A stretch of 16,475 nt of DNA from Bacillota bacterium (GCA_023397245.1 JAEWUH010000114.1:1-16475), one strand, 5' to 3'; positions 1-7,682 are shown, counted from the first letter of the stretch. The notes: generated by a model not told the origin, from the sequence alone. Translations and numbers: made by a program.

Positions 1-2
1 GT

Positions 3-1481
3 TATACGCACCGGAAGAAACAGGCTGAGTTCACAATCGGTTCCGCGGAACAGGAAGCAAAGCGGATTATCAGCGACGCCATCAAATCTTCCGAGGCCAA
101 GAAAAAGGAAGCCGTTCTTGAGGGCAAGGACGAAATCCACCGCCTGAGAAACGAATCGGAGCGCGAACTGAACGAGCGAAGAAAAGAAGTTCAGCGCCAG
201 GAACGCCGTATTCAGCAAAAAGAGGAAACCCTTGACAAGAAGACCGAGAGTCTGGAGGCCAAGGAAGAAATACTTAACAACAAGATCAAGCAGGCGGAGG
301 AACGGCTCACGGAGGCCGAAACGATCAAGAAAAGCCAGTTTGACATGTTGGAACGGATTTCTGGATTTACGGTGGATCAGGCAAAGGATTACCTGCTAAA
401 GAATCTGGAGGATGAGCTTACCCACGAAAAAGCGGTCAAACTGATGGAAATCGAGCAGCAGACCCGTGAGGACGCCGACAAATCCGCGCGGGAAATCATC
501 TCGATGGCGATTCAGCGGTGCGCGGCGGATCATGTGGCGGAGGCAACCATCTCGGTTGTGCCTTTGCCGAACGATGAAATGAAAGGCCGCATCATCGGAC
601 GTGAAGGCAGAAACATCCGCGCGATTGAAACCATGACCGGCGTTGACCTGATTATCGACGATACGCCGGAGGCGATCACACTTTCGAGTTTTGAACCTGT
701 CCGCCGCGAGGTAGCCCGCATTGCGCTGGAGCATCTGATTGCGGACGGCCGGATTCATCCAGCCAGAATAGAAGAAATGATCGAAAAGGCCCGCAGAGAG
801 GTGGACGCCACCATCAAGCAGGAGGGCGAGCGCGCTGTAATTGAGGCCGGTGTGAATGGAATTCATCCGGAGCTTGTAAAATTGCTGGGTCGGTTGCGTT
901 ACCGCACCAGTTATGGGCAAAATGTATTGAACCACTCTTTGGAAGTCGCTTATTTATCCGGCGTTATGGCATCGGAGCTGGGTTTGGATCCGACCATAGC
1001 ACGCAGAGCGGGTTTGCTGCATGATATCGGCAAATCCCTTGACCATGAAATCGAAGGTTCCCATGTTGACATCGGTGTTGACGTGGCTCGCAAATACAAG
1101 GAAAGTGAAGCGGTAATCCACGCGATTCAGGCACACCACGGCGACGTGGAGGCCAAGACGGTAATTGCGTGCATTGTTCAGGCGGCAGATGCGATTTCCG
1201 CCGCAAGGCCGGGTGCAAGACGTGAAAACCTGGAAAACTACATCAAGCGTCTTGAAAAGCTCGAAGAGGTTGCTTCCTCATTTGAAGGTGTTGAGCGCTG
1301 CTACGCGATTCAGGCAGGCCGGGAAATCCGCGTAATGGTAAAGCCTGAAGTGATCAGCGACGATAAAATGATGATTCTCGCGCGCGACATCTGCAACAAG
1401 ATTGAAAGCGATCTTGAATATCCGGGACAGATTAAGGTTAACATTATTCGTGAAAGCCGCGCAATCGAGTACGCAAAATGA
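3..1481 (+). CDS. rny: Ribonuclease Y (5'-truncated)
   Basis: Membrane-anchored endoribonuclease that starts decay of many mRNAs in Firmicutes as part of the degradosome-like network. The frame is already open at the window edge and gives 492 residues. The family is about 520 residues long, so only the N-terminal membrane helix is missing. Visible residues 1-150 are a charged, heptad-like coiled coil rich in E, K, R and Q. A KH domain follows, with GRIIGREGRNIRAIE at about residues 195-209, and then an HD domain with NHSLE near 310 and the LLHDIGK metal-binding motif near 340. The C-terminus is complete (RESRAIEYAK). The downstream ymdB-spoVS order is the classical Bacillus arrangement, which supports the call. 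Two T-tailed hairpins follow the stop. The identity is certain; only the start lies outside the window. Confidence 0.97.
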   Translation, partial: YTHRKKQAEFTIGSAEQEAKRIISDAIKSSEAKKKEAVLEGKDEIHRLRNESERELNERRKEVQRQERRIQQKEETLDKKTESLEAKEEILNNKIKQAEERLTEAETIKKSQFDMLERISGFTVDQAKDYLLKNLEDELTHEKAVKLMEIEQQTREDADKSAREIISMAIQRCAADHVAEATISVVPLPNDEMKGRIIGREGRNIRAIETMTGVDLIIDDTPEAITLSSFEPVRREVARIALEHLIADGRIHPARIEEMIEKARREVDATIKQEGERAVIEAGVNGIHPELVKLLGRLRYRTSYGQNVLNHSLEVAYLSGVMASELGLDPTIARRAGLLHDIGKSLDHEIEGSHVDIGVDVARKYKESEAVIHAIQAHHGDVEAKTVIACIVQAADAISAARPGARRENLENYIKRLEKLEEVASSFEGVERCYAIQAGREIRVMVKPEVISDDKMMILARDICNKIESDLEYPGQIKVNIIRESRAIEYAK

Positions 1482-1494
1482 ACAGCGGACTCCT

Positions 1495-1511
1495 GCCGCG
1501 TGCAGCGCGGC
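1495..1511 (+). other. Hairpin just after rny
   Basis: GCCGCG (1495-1500) pairs with CGCGGC (1506-1511) around a 5-nt loop, 13 nt after the rny stop. It has no T-tract, so it is not a classical terminator by itself. It is the first of three consecutive hairpins in this gap and might protect the rny mRNA 3' end (inference). Confidence 0.4.
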
Positions 1512-1527
1512 GATCCGGTAAAAATCT

Positions 1528-1558
1528 GGGGAACGGCTTGGCTGTTCCCCATTTTTAT
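1528..1558 (+). terminator. Rho-independent terminator 1 after rny
   Basis: GGGGAAC (1528-1534) pairs with GTTCCCC (1544-1550) around a 9-nt loop and is followed by ATTTTTAT. It lies 46 nt after the rny stop and fits an intrinsic terminator for rny. Confidence 0.8.
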
Positions 1559-1568
1559 TCCGTCTTTT

Positions 1569-1601
1569 CCCGGGCAGCCGGTTCTCTGCTGCCGGGTTTT
1601 T
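1569..1601 (+). terminator. Rho-independent terminator 2 after rny (tandem)
   Basis: CCCG plus GCAGC, with one bulged G at 1573, pairs with GCTGC plus CGGG (1588-1596) and is followed by five T. It is a second T-tailed hairpin 18 nt after the first. It ends only 32 nt before ymdB and leaves no clear room for a ymdB promoter downstream of it. Confidence 0.75.
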
Positions 1602-1632
1602 CCAATATTAATTACACGGAAAGGATTTTTGC

Positions 1633-2400
1633 ATGAACGTCTTGGCAATCGGCGATGTAGTGGGCAGCATCGGCTGCCGCTTCCTCAGGGAGCATCTGCC
1701 TCCGATTAAAAAATTAAAGGGGATTGACCTTGTGATTGCAAACGGGGAAAATTCCGCGGACGGGAACGGCATCACACCCGCTTCGGCACAGTACCTGTTT
1801 GACAGCGGCGTGGATGTGATTACCACGGGGAACCACTGCTTCCGCCGCAAAGAAAGCTACGAGCTTTACGATTCCTGCGAAACCCTGCTCCGCCCCGCCA
1901 ATTTTCCAAGCGCCGCGCCGGGCAGGGGCTTCTGCGTTGTGGATATGGGGCGTATCCAGGTCGGCGTGATGAACCTGATGGGCGTGGTCTATATGGAAAG
2001 CATGGACTCCCCGTTCGATACCGCAGACCGGCTGCTCTCCTCCGGCGTTCCGAAAATCACTCTGGTAGACCTTCACGCCGAGGCAACCGGTGAAAAGCGC
2101 TCGTTCGGGTATTATCTGGACGGCCGTGTCTCGGCGGTGTTCGGCACCCACACCCATGTGCAGACCGCCGACGACTGCGTCCTGCCGGGCGGCACGGGCT
2201 ATCTTTCCGATCTCGGCATGACCGGGCCGGTCAATTCCGTATTGGGCGTAAAGCCGGAGCTTGTGATTCAGAAAATGCGCACGAAGATGCCGGTGCGTTT
2301 TGATTTGGCCGACGGCAGATGCCAGATGGAATGCGCCGTTTTCCAAATCGATGAAAAATCCGGGAAAACCGTTTCCGTGGAACGGCTGCAGATCAGCTGA
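1633..2400 (+). CDS. ymdB: YmdB-family metallophosphoesterase (cyclic nucleotide phosphodiesterase)
   Basis: 255 residues, the usual length for the TIGR00282/YmdB family. In Bacillus subtilis YmdB hydrolyses 2',3'-cyclic nucleotides and affects biofilm and motility gene expression; transfer of that role here is inference. Visible metal ligands: D8 in AIGDVVG, E39-N40 in NGENSADGNG, N67-H68 in TTGNH, H148 in DLHAEAT, and H173/H175 in FGTHTHVQTAD, in the family's order and spacing. The GMTGP motif near the C-terminal third is also present. After the catalytic NH the sequence reads CFRRKE, where Bacillus has a WDKRE-like stretch. The ATG is preceded by GGAAAGG at about 1618-1624. It lies downstream of rny and upstream of spoVS, the conserved order, but behind two terminators, so it depends on read-through or on a promoter not visible in the gap. 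Confidence 0.95.
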   Translation: MNVLAIGDVVGSIGCRFLREHLPPIKKLKGIDLVIANGENSADGNGITPASAQYLFDSGVDVITTGNHCFRRKESYELYDSCETLLRPANFPSAAPGRGFCVVDMGRIQVGVMNLMGVVYMESMDSPFDTADRLLSSGVPKITLVDLHAEATGEKRSFGYYLDGRVSAVFGTHTHVQTADDCVLPGGTGYLSDLGMTGPVNSVLGVKPELVIQKMRTKMPVRFDLADGRCQMECAVFQIDEKSGKTVSVERLQIS

Positions 2401-2502
2401 TGAGAAAAATTGGCGGAATGCGCTGCTATGTCGTTTCCGGAATATTTCTGTAAAATGTTACAAAATTGATACAATATTGTCCCCGTTTTTCACAAATAAT
2501 AC

Positions 2503-2531
2503 TTGCAAAAATGACTGATTCGTTCTATGAT
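2503..2531 (+). promoter_or_regulatory. Sigma-A-like promoter for the spoVS transcript
   Basis: TTGCAA (2503-2508) and TATGAT (2526-2531) are separated by 17 bp, the ideal spacing for housekeeping sigma. Transcription would begin near 2538 and give a leader of roughly 185 nt ahead of spoVS. I found no convincing sigma-H motif, although spoVS of Bacillus is sigma-H controlled. Confidence 0.6.
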
Positions 2532-2537
2532 GATATT

Positions 2538-2710
2538 AAGTAACTGCTGATCAGATCTCTGTGCGCGCCCCGTTGCGGGATTCACGTCCGCATTTAGTCC
2601 GGAATGCCCCGAAAACGGCAGTTCCCGTGCGGCGCCGGCCTGTAAATCGGCCGGGTAATCTCCTGTGCGTCTCAGGTTTAATCAGTGCTTTTTTGAAGTA
2701 TGATGTGGTC
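2538..2710 (+). other. Long GC-rich structured leader of spoVS, possible small RNA
   Basis: This is the non-coding stretch of the 323-bp ymdB-spoVS gap. It holds several stems: CCCG/CGGG (2569-2572 with 2576-2579), CG-CCGCA (2585-2592) with TGCGGCG (2628-2634), an inner hairpin around CCGAAAACGG (2609-2618), and a strong CCGGCC/GGCCGG hairpin (2635-2640 with 2649-2654). CTGAT (2547-2551) could pair with ATCAG (2681-2685) to close the whole domain. A six-T run follows at 2689-2694. I do not recognise a known riboswitch consensus. It may be a regulatory 5' leader or an independent small RNA ending at the T-run. Confidence 0.4.
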
Positions 2711-2716
2711 AGGAGG
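2711..2716 (+). promoter_or_regulatory. spoVS ribosome binding site
   Basis: Perfect AGGAGG with a 7-nt spacer to the ATG at 2724. It fixes the start of this short gene. Confidence 0.85.
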
Positions 2717-2723
2717 ATAGCCT

Positions 2724-2984
2724 ATGGAAGTGTTAAAAGTATCGTCAAAGTCAGCTCCCCACTCCGTTGCGGGAGCAATCGCAGGAGTTATTCGTGAAAC
2801 TGGAACGGTTGAATTGCAGGCGGTCGGAGCGGGCGCCGCGAATCAGGCTATTAAGGCTATCGCCATTGCGCGGGGCTATCTCGCGCCGGCCGGGATCGAT
2901 ATTATCTGTATTCCCGCCTTTGCCAGCATCATCATTGATGACGAAGAACGGACCGCGATCAAATTCATCGTTGAAAAAAGATAA
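2724..2984 (+). CDS. spoVS: Stage V sporulation protein S
   Basis: 86 residues, matching the family almost exactly. SpoVS is a small Alba-like protein needed for spore coat and core development in Bacillus. The conserved beginning MEVLKVSSKSAPHSVAGA, the central GAGAANQAIKAIAIARGYL and the end DDEERTAIKFIVEKR are all present, which makes the call secure. Position downstream of ymdB is the conserved Bacillus-Clostridium arrangement. It has its own candidate promoter, a long leader and a perfect ribosome binding site, and a strong terminator right after it, so it can be expressed as a single-gene unit. This is the best single sign that the organism forms spores, although some non-sporulating relatives keep the gene. 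Confidence 0.97.
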   Translation: MEVLKVSSKSAPHSVAGAIAGVIRETGTVELQAVGAGAANQAIKAIAIARGYLAPAGIDIICIPAFASIIIDDEERTAIKFIVEKR

Positions 2985-2997
2985 TACCCGCGCACCG

Positions 2998-3030
2998 AAA
3001 ATATCCTCACGAAAACGTGAGGATATTTTT
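2998..3030 (+). terminator. Strong rho-independent terminator after spoVS
   Basis: An 11-bp perfect stem (3001-3011 with 3016-3026) around an AAAA loop, preceded by AAA and followed by five T. A-tract and T-tract pairing makes it usable in both directions. It closes the rny-ymdB-spoVS block. Confidence 0.9.
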
Positions 3031-3111
3031 CATTTGGAATTCGTCGCCCTTGCTATCGATGGTATTCAGCGGAAAAGGAAGCGCGGCTTTGCCTCCGGCC
3101 TGAATTAAAGA

Positions 3112-3140
3112 TTGAATCTGCCCTTGCCATATGTTATAAT
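3112..3140 (+). promoter_or_regulatory. Sigma-A promoter for fakA
   Basis: TTGAAT (3112-3117), a 17-bp spacer, then a consensus TATAAT (3135-3140) with an upstream TG at 3132-3133 (extended -10). The leader to the fakA start is about 70 nt and includes a run of nine T at about 3171-3179. The rest of the 3031-3111 gap holds nothing I can identify. Confidence 0.8.
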
Positions 3141-3196
3141 AATAGAATGAAATTTTTGGGTTCGTATTGATTTTTTTTTGCCACTAATGTTAAATC

Positions 3197-3203
3197 GAGG
3201 GAG
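3197..3203 (+). promoter_or_regulatory. fakA ribosome binding site deciding a GTG start
   Basis: GAGGGAG at 3197-3203 places the start at the GTG at 3215. The earlier in-frame GTG at 3203 overlaps the ribosome binding site itself and is unlikely to be used. Confidence 0.65.
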
Positions 3204-3214
3204 TGCTGAACAAA

Positions 3215-4879
3215 GTGATAAACGGAACAGACCTGAGAAACGCTATGATTTCAGGCGCTAACAATATTCTGAAGTACAAAACGTCCGTTGACGAACTGAA
3301 TATTTTTCCGGTACCGGACGGCGACACCGGAACCAATATGTCCATGACAATGGGTGCGGCTGCCGCTGAGCTTGCGAAAAGCGAAGGCGGAAGCGCCGGC
3401 GAGGTGGCGCGTACTGCGGCCTCCGCGCTTTTGAGAGGGGCAAGGGGCAATTCCGGCGTTATCCTCTCCCTTTTATTCCGCGGCTTTTCCAAGGGTCTTG
3501 AAGGAATGGACGAGGTTGGCGGAGCCGATCTGGCAAACGCGCTGGGAATCGGCGTGGAAGCCGCCTATAAAGCCGTTATGAAGCCGACCGAGGGCACCAT
3601 CCTCACCGTTTCGCGCGTAGCGAGCGAACGGGGCAAGGTCGCCGCGGAAACAGACGACGATGTGGTTTACGTATGGAACGCGATCTGCAGGGGCGCCGAA
3701 GAAGCACTGGAGCAGACGCCTGAGCTGCTCCCCGTGCTGAAAAAAGCCGGCGTGGTAGACGCGGGCGGAAAAGGCCTCTGTCATATACTGGAAGGCATGA
3801 TGAGCGTATTCAAAGATCATATCATTCTTACCTGTGAAGAAACCGCCGAAAGCAGGGACGCGGGCGAAACCGATTATTTCCGGAATGCGGCGGCGGAATT
3901 CGACGAAGTGATCAATTTTACCTACTGCACCGAATTTATCGTGGGCCGCAACCCGGAGTGCGGAAGAGAGCCGCTGGAGCTGCGCGCGTACCTTGAGACC
4001 ATCGGCGACTGCGTGGTCGTGGTGGACGACGAGGAAATCATCAAGGTTCATGTGCACACGGAAGACCCCGGCAAGGCGTTGCAGGAGGCTTTAACCTTCG
4101 GCCAGCTTCTGACCGTAAAGGTGGAGAATATGAAGGAGCAGCACCGCAAGGCCGCCGAAGCAAACGAAGAAGCAAAGGCGCAGGCTTCGGCCCCTTTAAC
4201 GCCCGCTGACCCGGTTGAAGAGATCGGGTTTGTTGCAGTGGCTGCCGGTGACGGTCTGAAAACCCTGTTCACCGATCTGGGCTGCACACACGTGGTCAGC
4301 GGCGGACAGACAATGAACCCCAGCACGAACGACATTTTATCTGCTGTTTTGGCAACTCCGGCAAAAACGGTGCTCGTTCTGCCGAACAATAAAAATATCA
4401 TTATGGCAGCCGAGCAGACCATTCCGCTCGTAAAAGACCGCAAGGTAATCGTCCTGCCTACCAGGACGATTCCGCAGGGACTTTCTGCCATGCTGGCGTA
4501 CGACCCGGATACTTCTACCGAAACCAATACCGTGAATATGATGGAAGCGGCAGGCGGCGTTTCAACCGGCTCCGTGACCTTTGCCGCGCGCGATTCCGAA
4601 TTCGGCGGGCATAAAATCAAACAGGGCGATATTCTCGGTCTGAATAACGGCAAGCTCGAGCTGATTGAAAAGGATATTGTCCACACCTGCAGCAAGCTCA
4701 CGCGCTCTATGGTCAGCCGCGGGACTTCGTTTGTCACCGTTATTTACGGTGCGGACGTTACCGAAGCGCAGGCGAACGAGGCGTTCAGCCGTATTAAAAG
4801 CAAGTTGGGCAACGATGTTGAGGTTACCCTTGTAAACGGCGGCCAGCCGGTCTATTACTTTATCATTTCCGTAGAATAA
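3215..4879 (+). CDS. fakA: Fatty acid kinase catalytic subunit FakA (YloV/DAK family)
   Basis: About 554 residues from the GTG at 3215, the size of Bacillus YloV and Staphylococcus FakA. FakA phosphorylates fatty acids bound to FakB (DegV-like) partners, giving acyl-phosphate for phospholipid synthesis; it is cytosolic. The N-terminal DhaL-like kinase domain shows PDGDTGTN at residues 34-41 (D35, D37 and N41 as likely Mg/ATP ligands) and RGARGNSGVILS at about 74-85. AGGKGLCHILEGM follows near 190. A middle domain has YCTEFIVG and KVHVHTEDPG, and the C-terminal domain resembles the Dak phosphatase-like/FakB-contact region. In Bacillus the gene sits behind rpmB-yloU; here neither neighbour is present and it starts its own unit. 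recG follows, as in Bacillus, but without sdaA genes between. No FakB gene is in the window. Confidence 0.93.
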   Translation: MINGTDLRNAMISGANNILKYKTSVDELNIFPVPDGDTGTNMSMTMGAAAAELAKSEGGSAGEVARTAASALLRGARGNSGVILSLLFRGFSKGLEGMDEVGGADLANALGIGVEAAYKAVMKPTEGTILTVSRVASERGKVAAETDDDVVYVWNAICRGAEEALEQTPELLPVLKKAGVVDAGGKGLCHILEGMMSVFKDHIILTCEETAESRDAGETDYFRNAAAEFDEVINFTYCTEFIVGRNPECGREPLELRAYLETIGDCVVVVDDEEIIKVHVHTEDPGKALQEALTFGQLLTVKVENMKEQHRKAAEANEEAKAQASAPLTPADPVEEIGFVAVAAGDGLKTLFTDLGCTHVVSGGQTMNPSTNDILSAVLATPAKTVLVLPNNKNIIMAAEQTIPLVKDRKVIVLPTRTIPQGLSAMLAYDPDTSTETNTVNMMEAAGGVSTGSVTFAARDSEFGGHKIKQGDILGLNNGKLELIEKDIVHTCSKLTRSMVSRGTSFVTVIYGADVTEAQANEAFSRIKSKLGNDVEVTLVNGGQPVYYFIISVE

Positions 4880-4923
4880 AATCCGCACGGCTGCAGAAAA
4901 AGCAGTTTGCCCGATATTACCGG

Positions 4924-4953
4924 TTGTCCCCCGCTTAAGCGGGGGACAATTTT
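4924..4953 (+). terminator. Perfect palindrome / terminator between fakA and recG
   Basis: Positions 4924-4936 are the exact reverse complement of 4937-4949, giving an 11-bp GC-rich stem with a TTAA loop, followed by TTTT. It lies 45 nt after fakA and ends 22 nt before the recG ATG, so recG has no room for a promoter after it. It is either a leaky terminator or attenuator, or an mRNA-stabilising hairpin at the recG 5' end. Confidence 0.75.
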
Positions 4954-4975
4954 AAAGGCAGGTTAGGGGTAAAAA

Positions 4976-7009
4976 ATGGGCTCTTTATTTGACCGGAATA
5001 TTCAGGATTTAAAAGGCGTCGGCGTAAAACGCGCAAAGCTGTTCCAAAGGCTTGGCGCGCCTTCCGTCGGCGCTTTGCTGCGTTTTTATCCCCGGGCCTA
5101 CGAGGATTTGAGCCGTCCCTATGCAATAAAAGAAGCGCCGCTGAACGAGCCCTGCGCAGTCCGCGCGGTGGTTTCCGCACCGCCGCGGGAAACCCGCCTC
5201 CGGGGCGGCATGATGATCTGCAAGGTTCCGGTCTCCGACGGTGAGAGCAGTATGGAGCTCACCTATTTCAACAATCCCTTTATAAAGTCCATGCTGAAAG
5301 AGGACGAAGAATACGTCTTCTACGGAAAAGTGACCGCAAACTTTTTAAAACGCGAAATGAGCGTGCCGGAATTTTTCCGCGCGGAGGATTGCTCCCCCGT
5401 GCATCCGGTTTACCGCCAGACGCAGGGGCTTACCGGCAAAATGGTTGAAAACGCGGTGAAAAACGCTTTCCTGCTGCTGCCGGATACGATGCACGACCCG
5501 ATTCCCGAAGAAATCCGTATGGAATATGCCCTCTGCCACCTGCGCTTTGCGCTGGAGAATATTCATTTTCCAAAGGATATGGAAAGCCTTGAGGTGGCGA
5601 AAAAGCGCCTGATTTTTGAGGAACTTCTGGTGCTGCAGCTCGGCTTGCTCCGACTGAAGGGGCGGTGCCGTGAGGAAAGCCCGTTCCGGCTTACAGCCGG
5701 CCGGTCGGAGGAATTCTTCTCCCTGCTCCCGTTTGCGCCTACCGGCGCCCAGAAGCGCGCCGTAAAGGAATCCATTGCGGATATGATGAGCGGCTACCCG
5801 ATGAACCGCCTGATTCAGGGCGACGTAGGCTCCGGCAAAACCGCGGTTGCCGCCGCGCTCTGCTATTCGGCGATAAAGGACGGCCTGCAGGCGGCGCTGA
5901 TGGCGCCGACTGAGATTCTGGCCTATCAGCATTACGAAACGCTTTCTCAGCTTTTAAAGAATACGCCGATTCGTACCGCCGTTCTGACCGGCTCCCTGCA
6001 CGCAGCAAAAAAGCGGGAAGTTTTGGCTGCGCTCCGCTCCGGTGAAGTCCAGCTCGTAATCGGAACCCACGCGCTGCTTTCCGAGGGGGTGGGGTTCCGC
6101 CGTCTTGGGCTGGTCGTTACGGACGAACAGCACCGTTTCGGCGTTGCCCAGCGCGCCGCCCTCGCGCAGAAAGGCGACCATCCGCACATGCTGGTCATGA
6201 GCGCAACGCCTATTCCGCGGACGCTGGCCCTCATGATTTACGGTGATCTGGATATCTCCGTGCTGGACGAACTGCCCCCCGGCAGACAGAAAATCGATAC
6301 CTATGCCATTACGGGCGAAAAGCGGCCCCGGGCTTTCCGCTATATTAAGAAGCATCTGGACGCGGGCCGGCAGTGCTACATCATCTGTCCGATGATCGAA
6401 GAGGGACAGAACGACATGGCCAGCGTGACCCAGTACGCGGAAAAATTAAAACAGGAATGGCTTCCGGGTTATTCCGTCGGCCTGCTGCACGGTAAGATGA
6501 AACCGAAGGAAAAGGAAGCCGTTATGGCGGCGTTTTCAAAGGGCGAGCTTTCCGTACTGGTTTCCACCACCGTGGTTGAGGTTGGGGTGGACGTGCCAAA
6601 CGCCGCAATCATGATGATCGAGAACGCAGAGCGCTACGGTCTTTCCCAGCTGCACCAGCTCCGCGGCAGGGTCGGGCGCGGAAGCGAAAAATCCACCTGT
6701 ATCCTCGTTTCCGACGCGCAGAACGACGAAGCCGTTACCCGGCTGAAAACGATGTGCGAGACAAACGACGGCTTCCGCATTGCAGACCGGGATTTGAAGC
6801 TGCGCGGCCCGGGCGACTTTTTCGGCCAAAGACAGCACGGCCTGCCTGACCTGAAAATTGCCGACATGGTAACCGATATGGCGGTACTGAAGCAGGCGCA
6901 GGAGGTCGCGCGCGGTATCCTTGCGGCGGACAGCACGCTGGAAGCGCCGGAGCACCGCGGCCTGCGCGCGGAAGTAAACCAGCTTTTCGACGGAATGGAA
7001 GTATCTTAA
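4976..7009 (+). CDS. recG: ATP-dependent DNA helicase RecG
   Basis: 677 residues, normal for RecG. This double-stranded DNA translocase remodels stalled replication forks and branch-migrates Holliday junctions. The N-terminal wedge/OB-fold region lies at about residues 60-150. Helicase motifs are Walker A GDVGSGKT at 282-289, motif II DEQHRFG at 383-389, motif III SATPIPRT at 409-416, and motif VI QLRGRVGRG in the second RecA domain. The C-terminal RGPGDFFGQRQHG is the RecG/Mfd-type TRG region. The ATG follows TTAGGGG at a suitable distance. It is the same strand and order as fakA (yloV-recG synteny in Firmicutes). No clear terminator follows it. Codon use matches the GC-rich neighbours. Confidence 0.97.
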   Translation: MGSLFDRNIQDLKGVGVKRAKLFQRLGAPSVGALLRFYPRAYEDLSRPYAIKEAPLNEPCAVRAVVSAPPRETRLRGGMMICKVPVSDGESSMELTYFNNPFIKSMLKEDEEYVFYGKVTANFLKREMSVPEFFRAEDCSPVHPVYRQTQGLTGKMVENAVKNAFLLLPDTMHDPIPEEIRMEYALCHLRFALENIHFPKDMESLEVAKKRLIFEELLVLQLGLLRLKGRCREESPFRLTAGRSEEFFSLLPFAPTGAQKRAVKESIADMMSGYPMNRLIQGDVGSGKTAVAAALCYSAIKDGLQAALMAPTEILAYQHYETLSQLLKNTPIRTAVLTGSLHAAKKREVLAALRSGEVQLVIGTHALLSEGVGFRRLGLVVTDEQHRFGVAQRAALAQKGDHPHMLVMSATPIPRTLALMIYGDLDISVLDELPPGRQKIDTYAITGEKRPRAFRYIKKHLDAGRQCYIICPMIEEGQNDMASVTQYAEKLKQEWLPGYSVGLLHGKMKPKEKEAVMAAFSKGELSVLVSTTVVEVGVDVPNAAIMMIENAERYGLSQLHQLRGRVGRGSEKSTCILVSDAQNDEAVTRLKTMCETNDGFRIADRDLKLRGPGDFFGQRQHGLPDLKIADMVTDMAVLKQAQEVARGILAADSTLEAPEHRGLRAEVNQLFDGMEVS

Positions 7010-7064
7010 CCGGTTTTCTGATCTGTTCTAATTTCAATTTGAATACTAAGTATGGAGAAAAAAT

Positions 7065-7553
7065 ATGTATCACAGTAAAATCAGAGAATTACGGGCCGAT
7101 GAGATCGGCGTTCTTGACGATCTGCTTTATGAAGCAATTTTTCAGCCGGATGAAAGCAATTTATTGCCGAGAGACATCATCAAACAGCCGGAAATCAGTG
7201 TGTACACCGATGATTTTGGAAAAACAGACGATTGCTGTCTTGTTGCGGAAATGAACGGAAAAATAACCGGTGCAGTATGGACAAGGATTTTAGCGGGCAA
7301 AGTAAAAGGCTATGGAAATATTGATGATTCCACTCCTGAGTTTGCGATTGCCCTATTTAAGGAATATCGGAATCAGGGAATCGGAACCCAACTGATGAAA
7401 GCAATGATTCTGCATTTACAGGAGAAAGGGTATAAGCAAACGTCATTAAGCGTAGCAAAGAATAATTACGCTTTTAAGATGTATAAAAAGTTAGGATTTA
7501 AAATCATCGCCGAGCAGGAGCACGACTACTTAATGGTGCTTCAATTAAAATAA
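7065..7553 (+). CDS. GNAT-family N-acetyltransferase
   Basis: 162 residues, a single GNAT domain that should transfer acetyl from acetyl-CoA to an amine. Visible features are the acetyl-CoA pyrophosphate loop in EYRNQGIGTQLM (about residues 100-111), the beta4 region just before it, and the C-terminal NNYAFKMYKKLGFK motif typical of the fold. The substrate cannot be read from the sequence. A GGAG lies just before the ATG. Codon use is clearly richer in AAA, TTA, TTT and GAA than in recG upstream or in sbcC/sbcD, which suggests separate acquisition. It stands alone: 55 bp from recG, and a strong terminator follows. Family assignment is good; the function is unassigned. Confidence 0.85.
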   Translation: MYHSKIRELRADEIGVLDDLLYEAIFQPDESNLLPRDIIKQPEISVYTDDFGKTDDCCLVAEMNGKITGAVWTRILAGKVKGYGNIDDSTPEFAIALFKEYRNQGIGTQLMKAMILHLQEKGYKQTSLSVAKNNYAFKMYKKLGFKIIAEQEHDYLMVLQLK

Positions 7554-7565
7554 CCGGAATCATAA

Positions 7566-7612
7566 AAACAGACCCGAATCAACGTTTTGAAACGTAAATT
7601 CTGGTCTTTTTC
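7566..7612 (+). terminator. Terminator after the GNAT gene
   Basis: A long hairpin made of AGACC (7570-7574) with GGTCT (7603-7607), GAAT (7576-7579) with ATTC (7598-7601), and ACGTTT (7582-7587) with AAACGT (7590-7595), flanked by an A-run and a T-run. It is close to symmetrical and may work in both directions. Confidence 0.85.
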
Positions 7613-7682
7613 TCTGTTTTTATAAAAATAATCTTTCGGCGCGATAGATTTCCATCCCCGCAATACGAATATACAAGTGAAC

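Noticed and set aside
2449..2462. TGTAA-AATG-TTACA short palindrome after ymdB
   Set aside because: Five-base arms in AT-rich sequence are expected by chance and there is no promoter element placed to make it an operator.
2538..2694. Possible 6S RNA in the ymdB-spoVS gap
   Set aside because: The end-pairing and length would fit, but I could not recognise the conserved central bubble; kept only as an unassigned structured leader.
2561..2797. Small plus-strand open frame in the spoVS leader running into spoVS out of frame
   Set aside because: No ribosome binding site and it overlaps the start of the certain spoVS gene; the leader looks like RNA structure rather than coding sequence.
3203..3214. 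Earlier GTG start of fakA
   Set aside because: The codon overlaps the GAGGGAG ribosome binding site; the GTG at 3215 has proper spacing and matches the family N-terminus.
4048..4737. Minus-strand open frame of 229 codons opposite fakA
   Set aside because: Low-complexity serine/alanine-rich translation opposite a clear fakA; no start signal.
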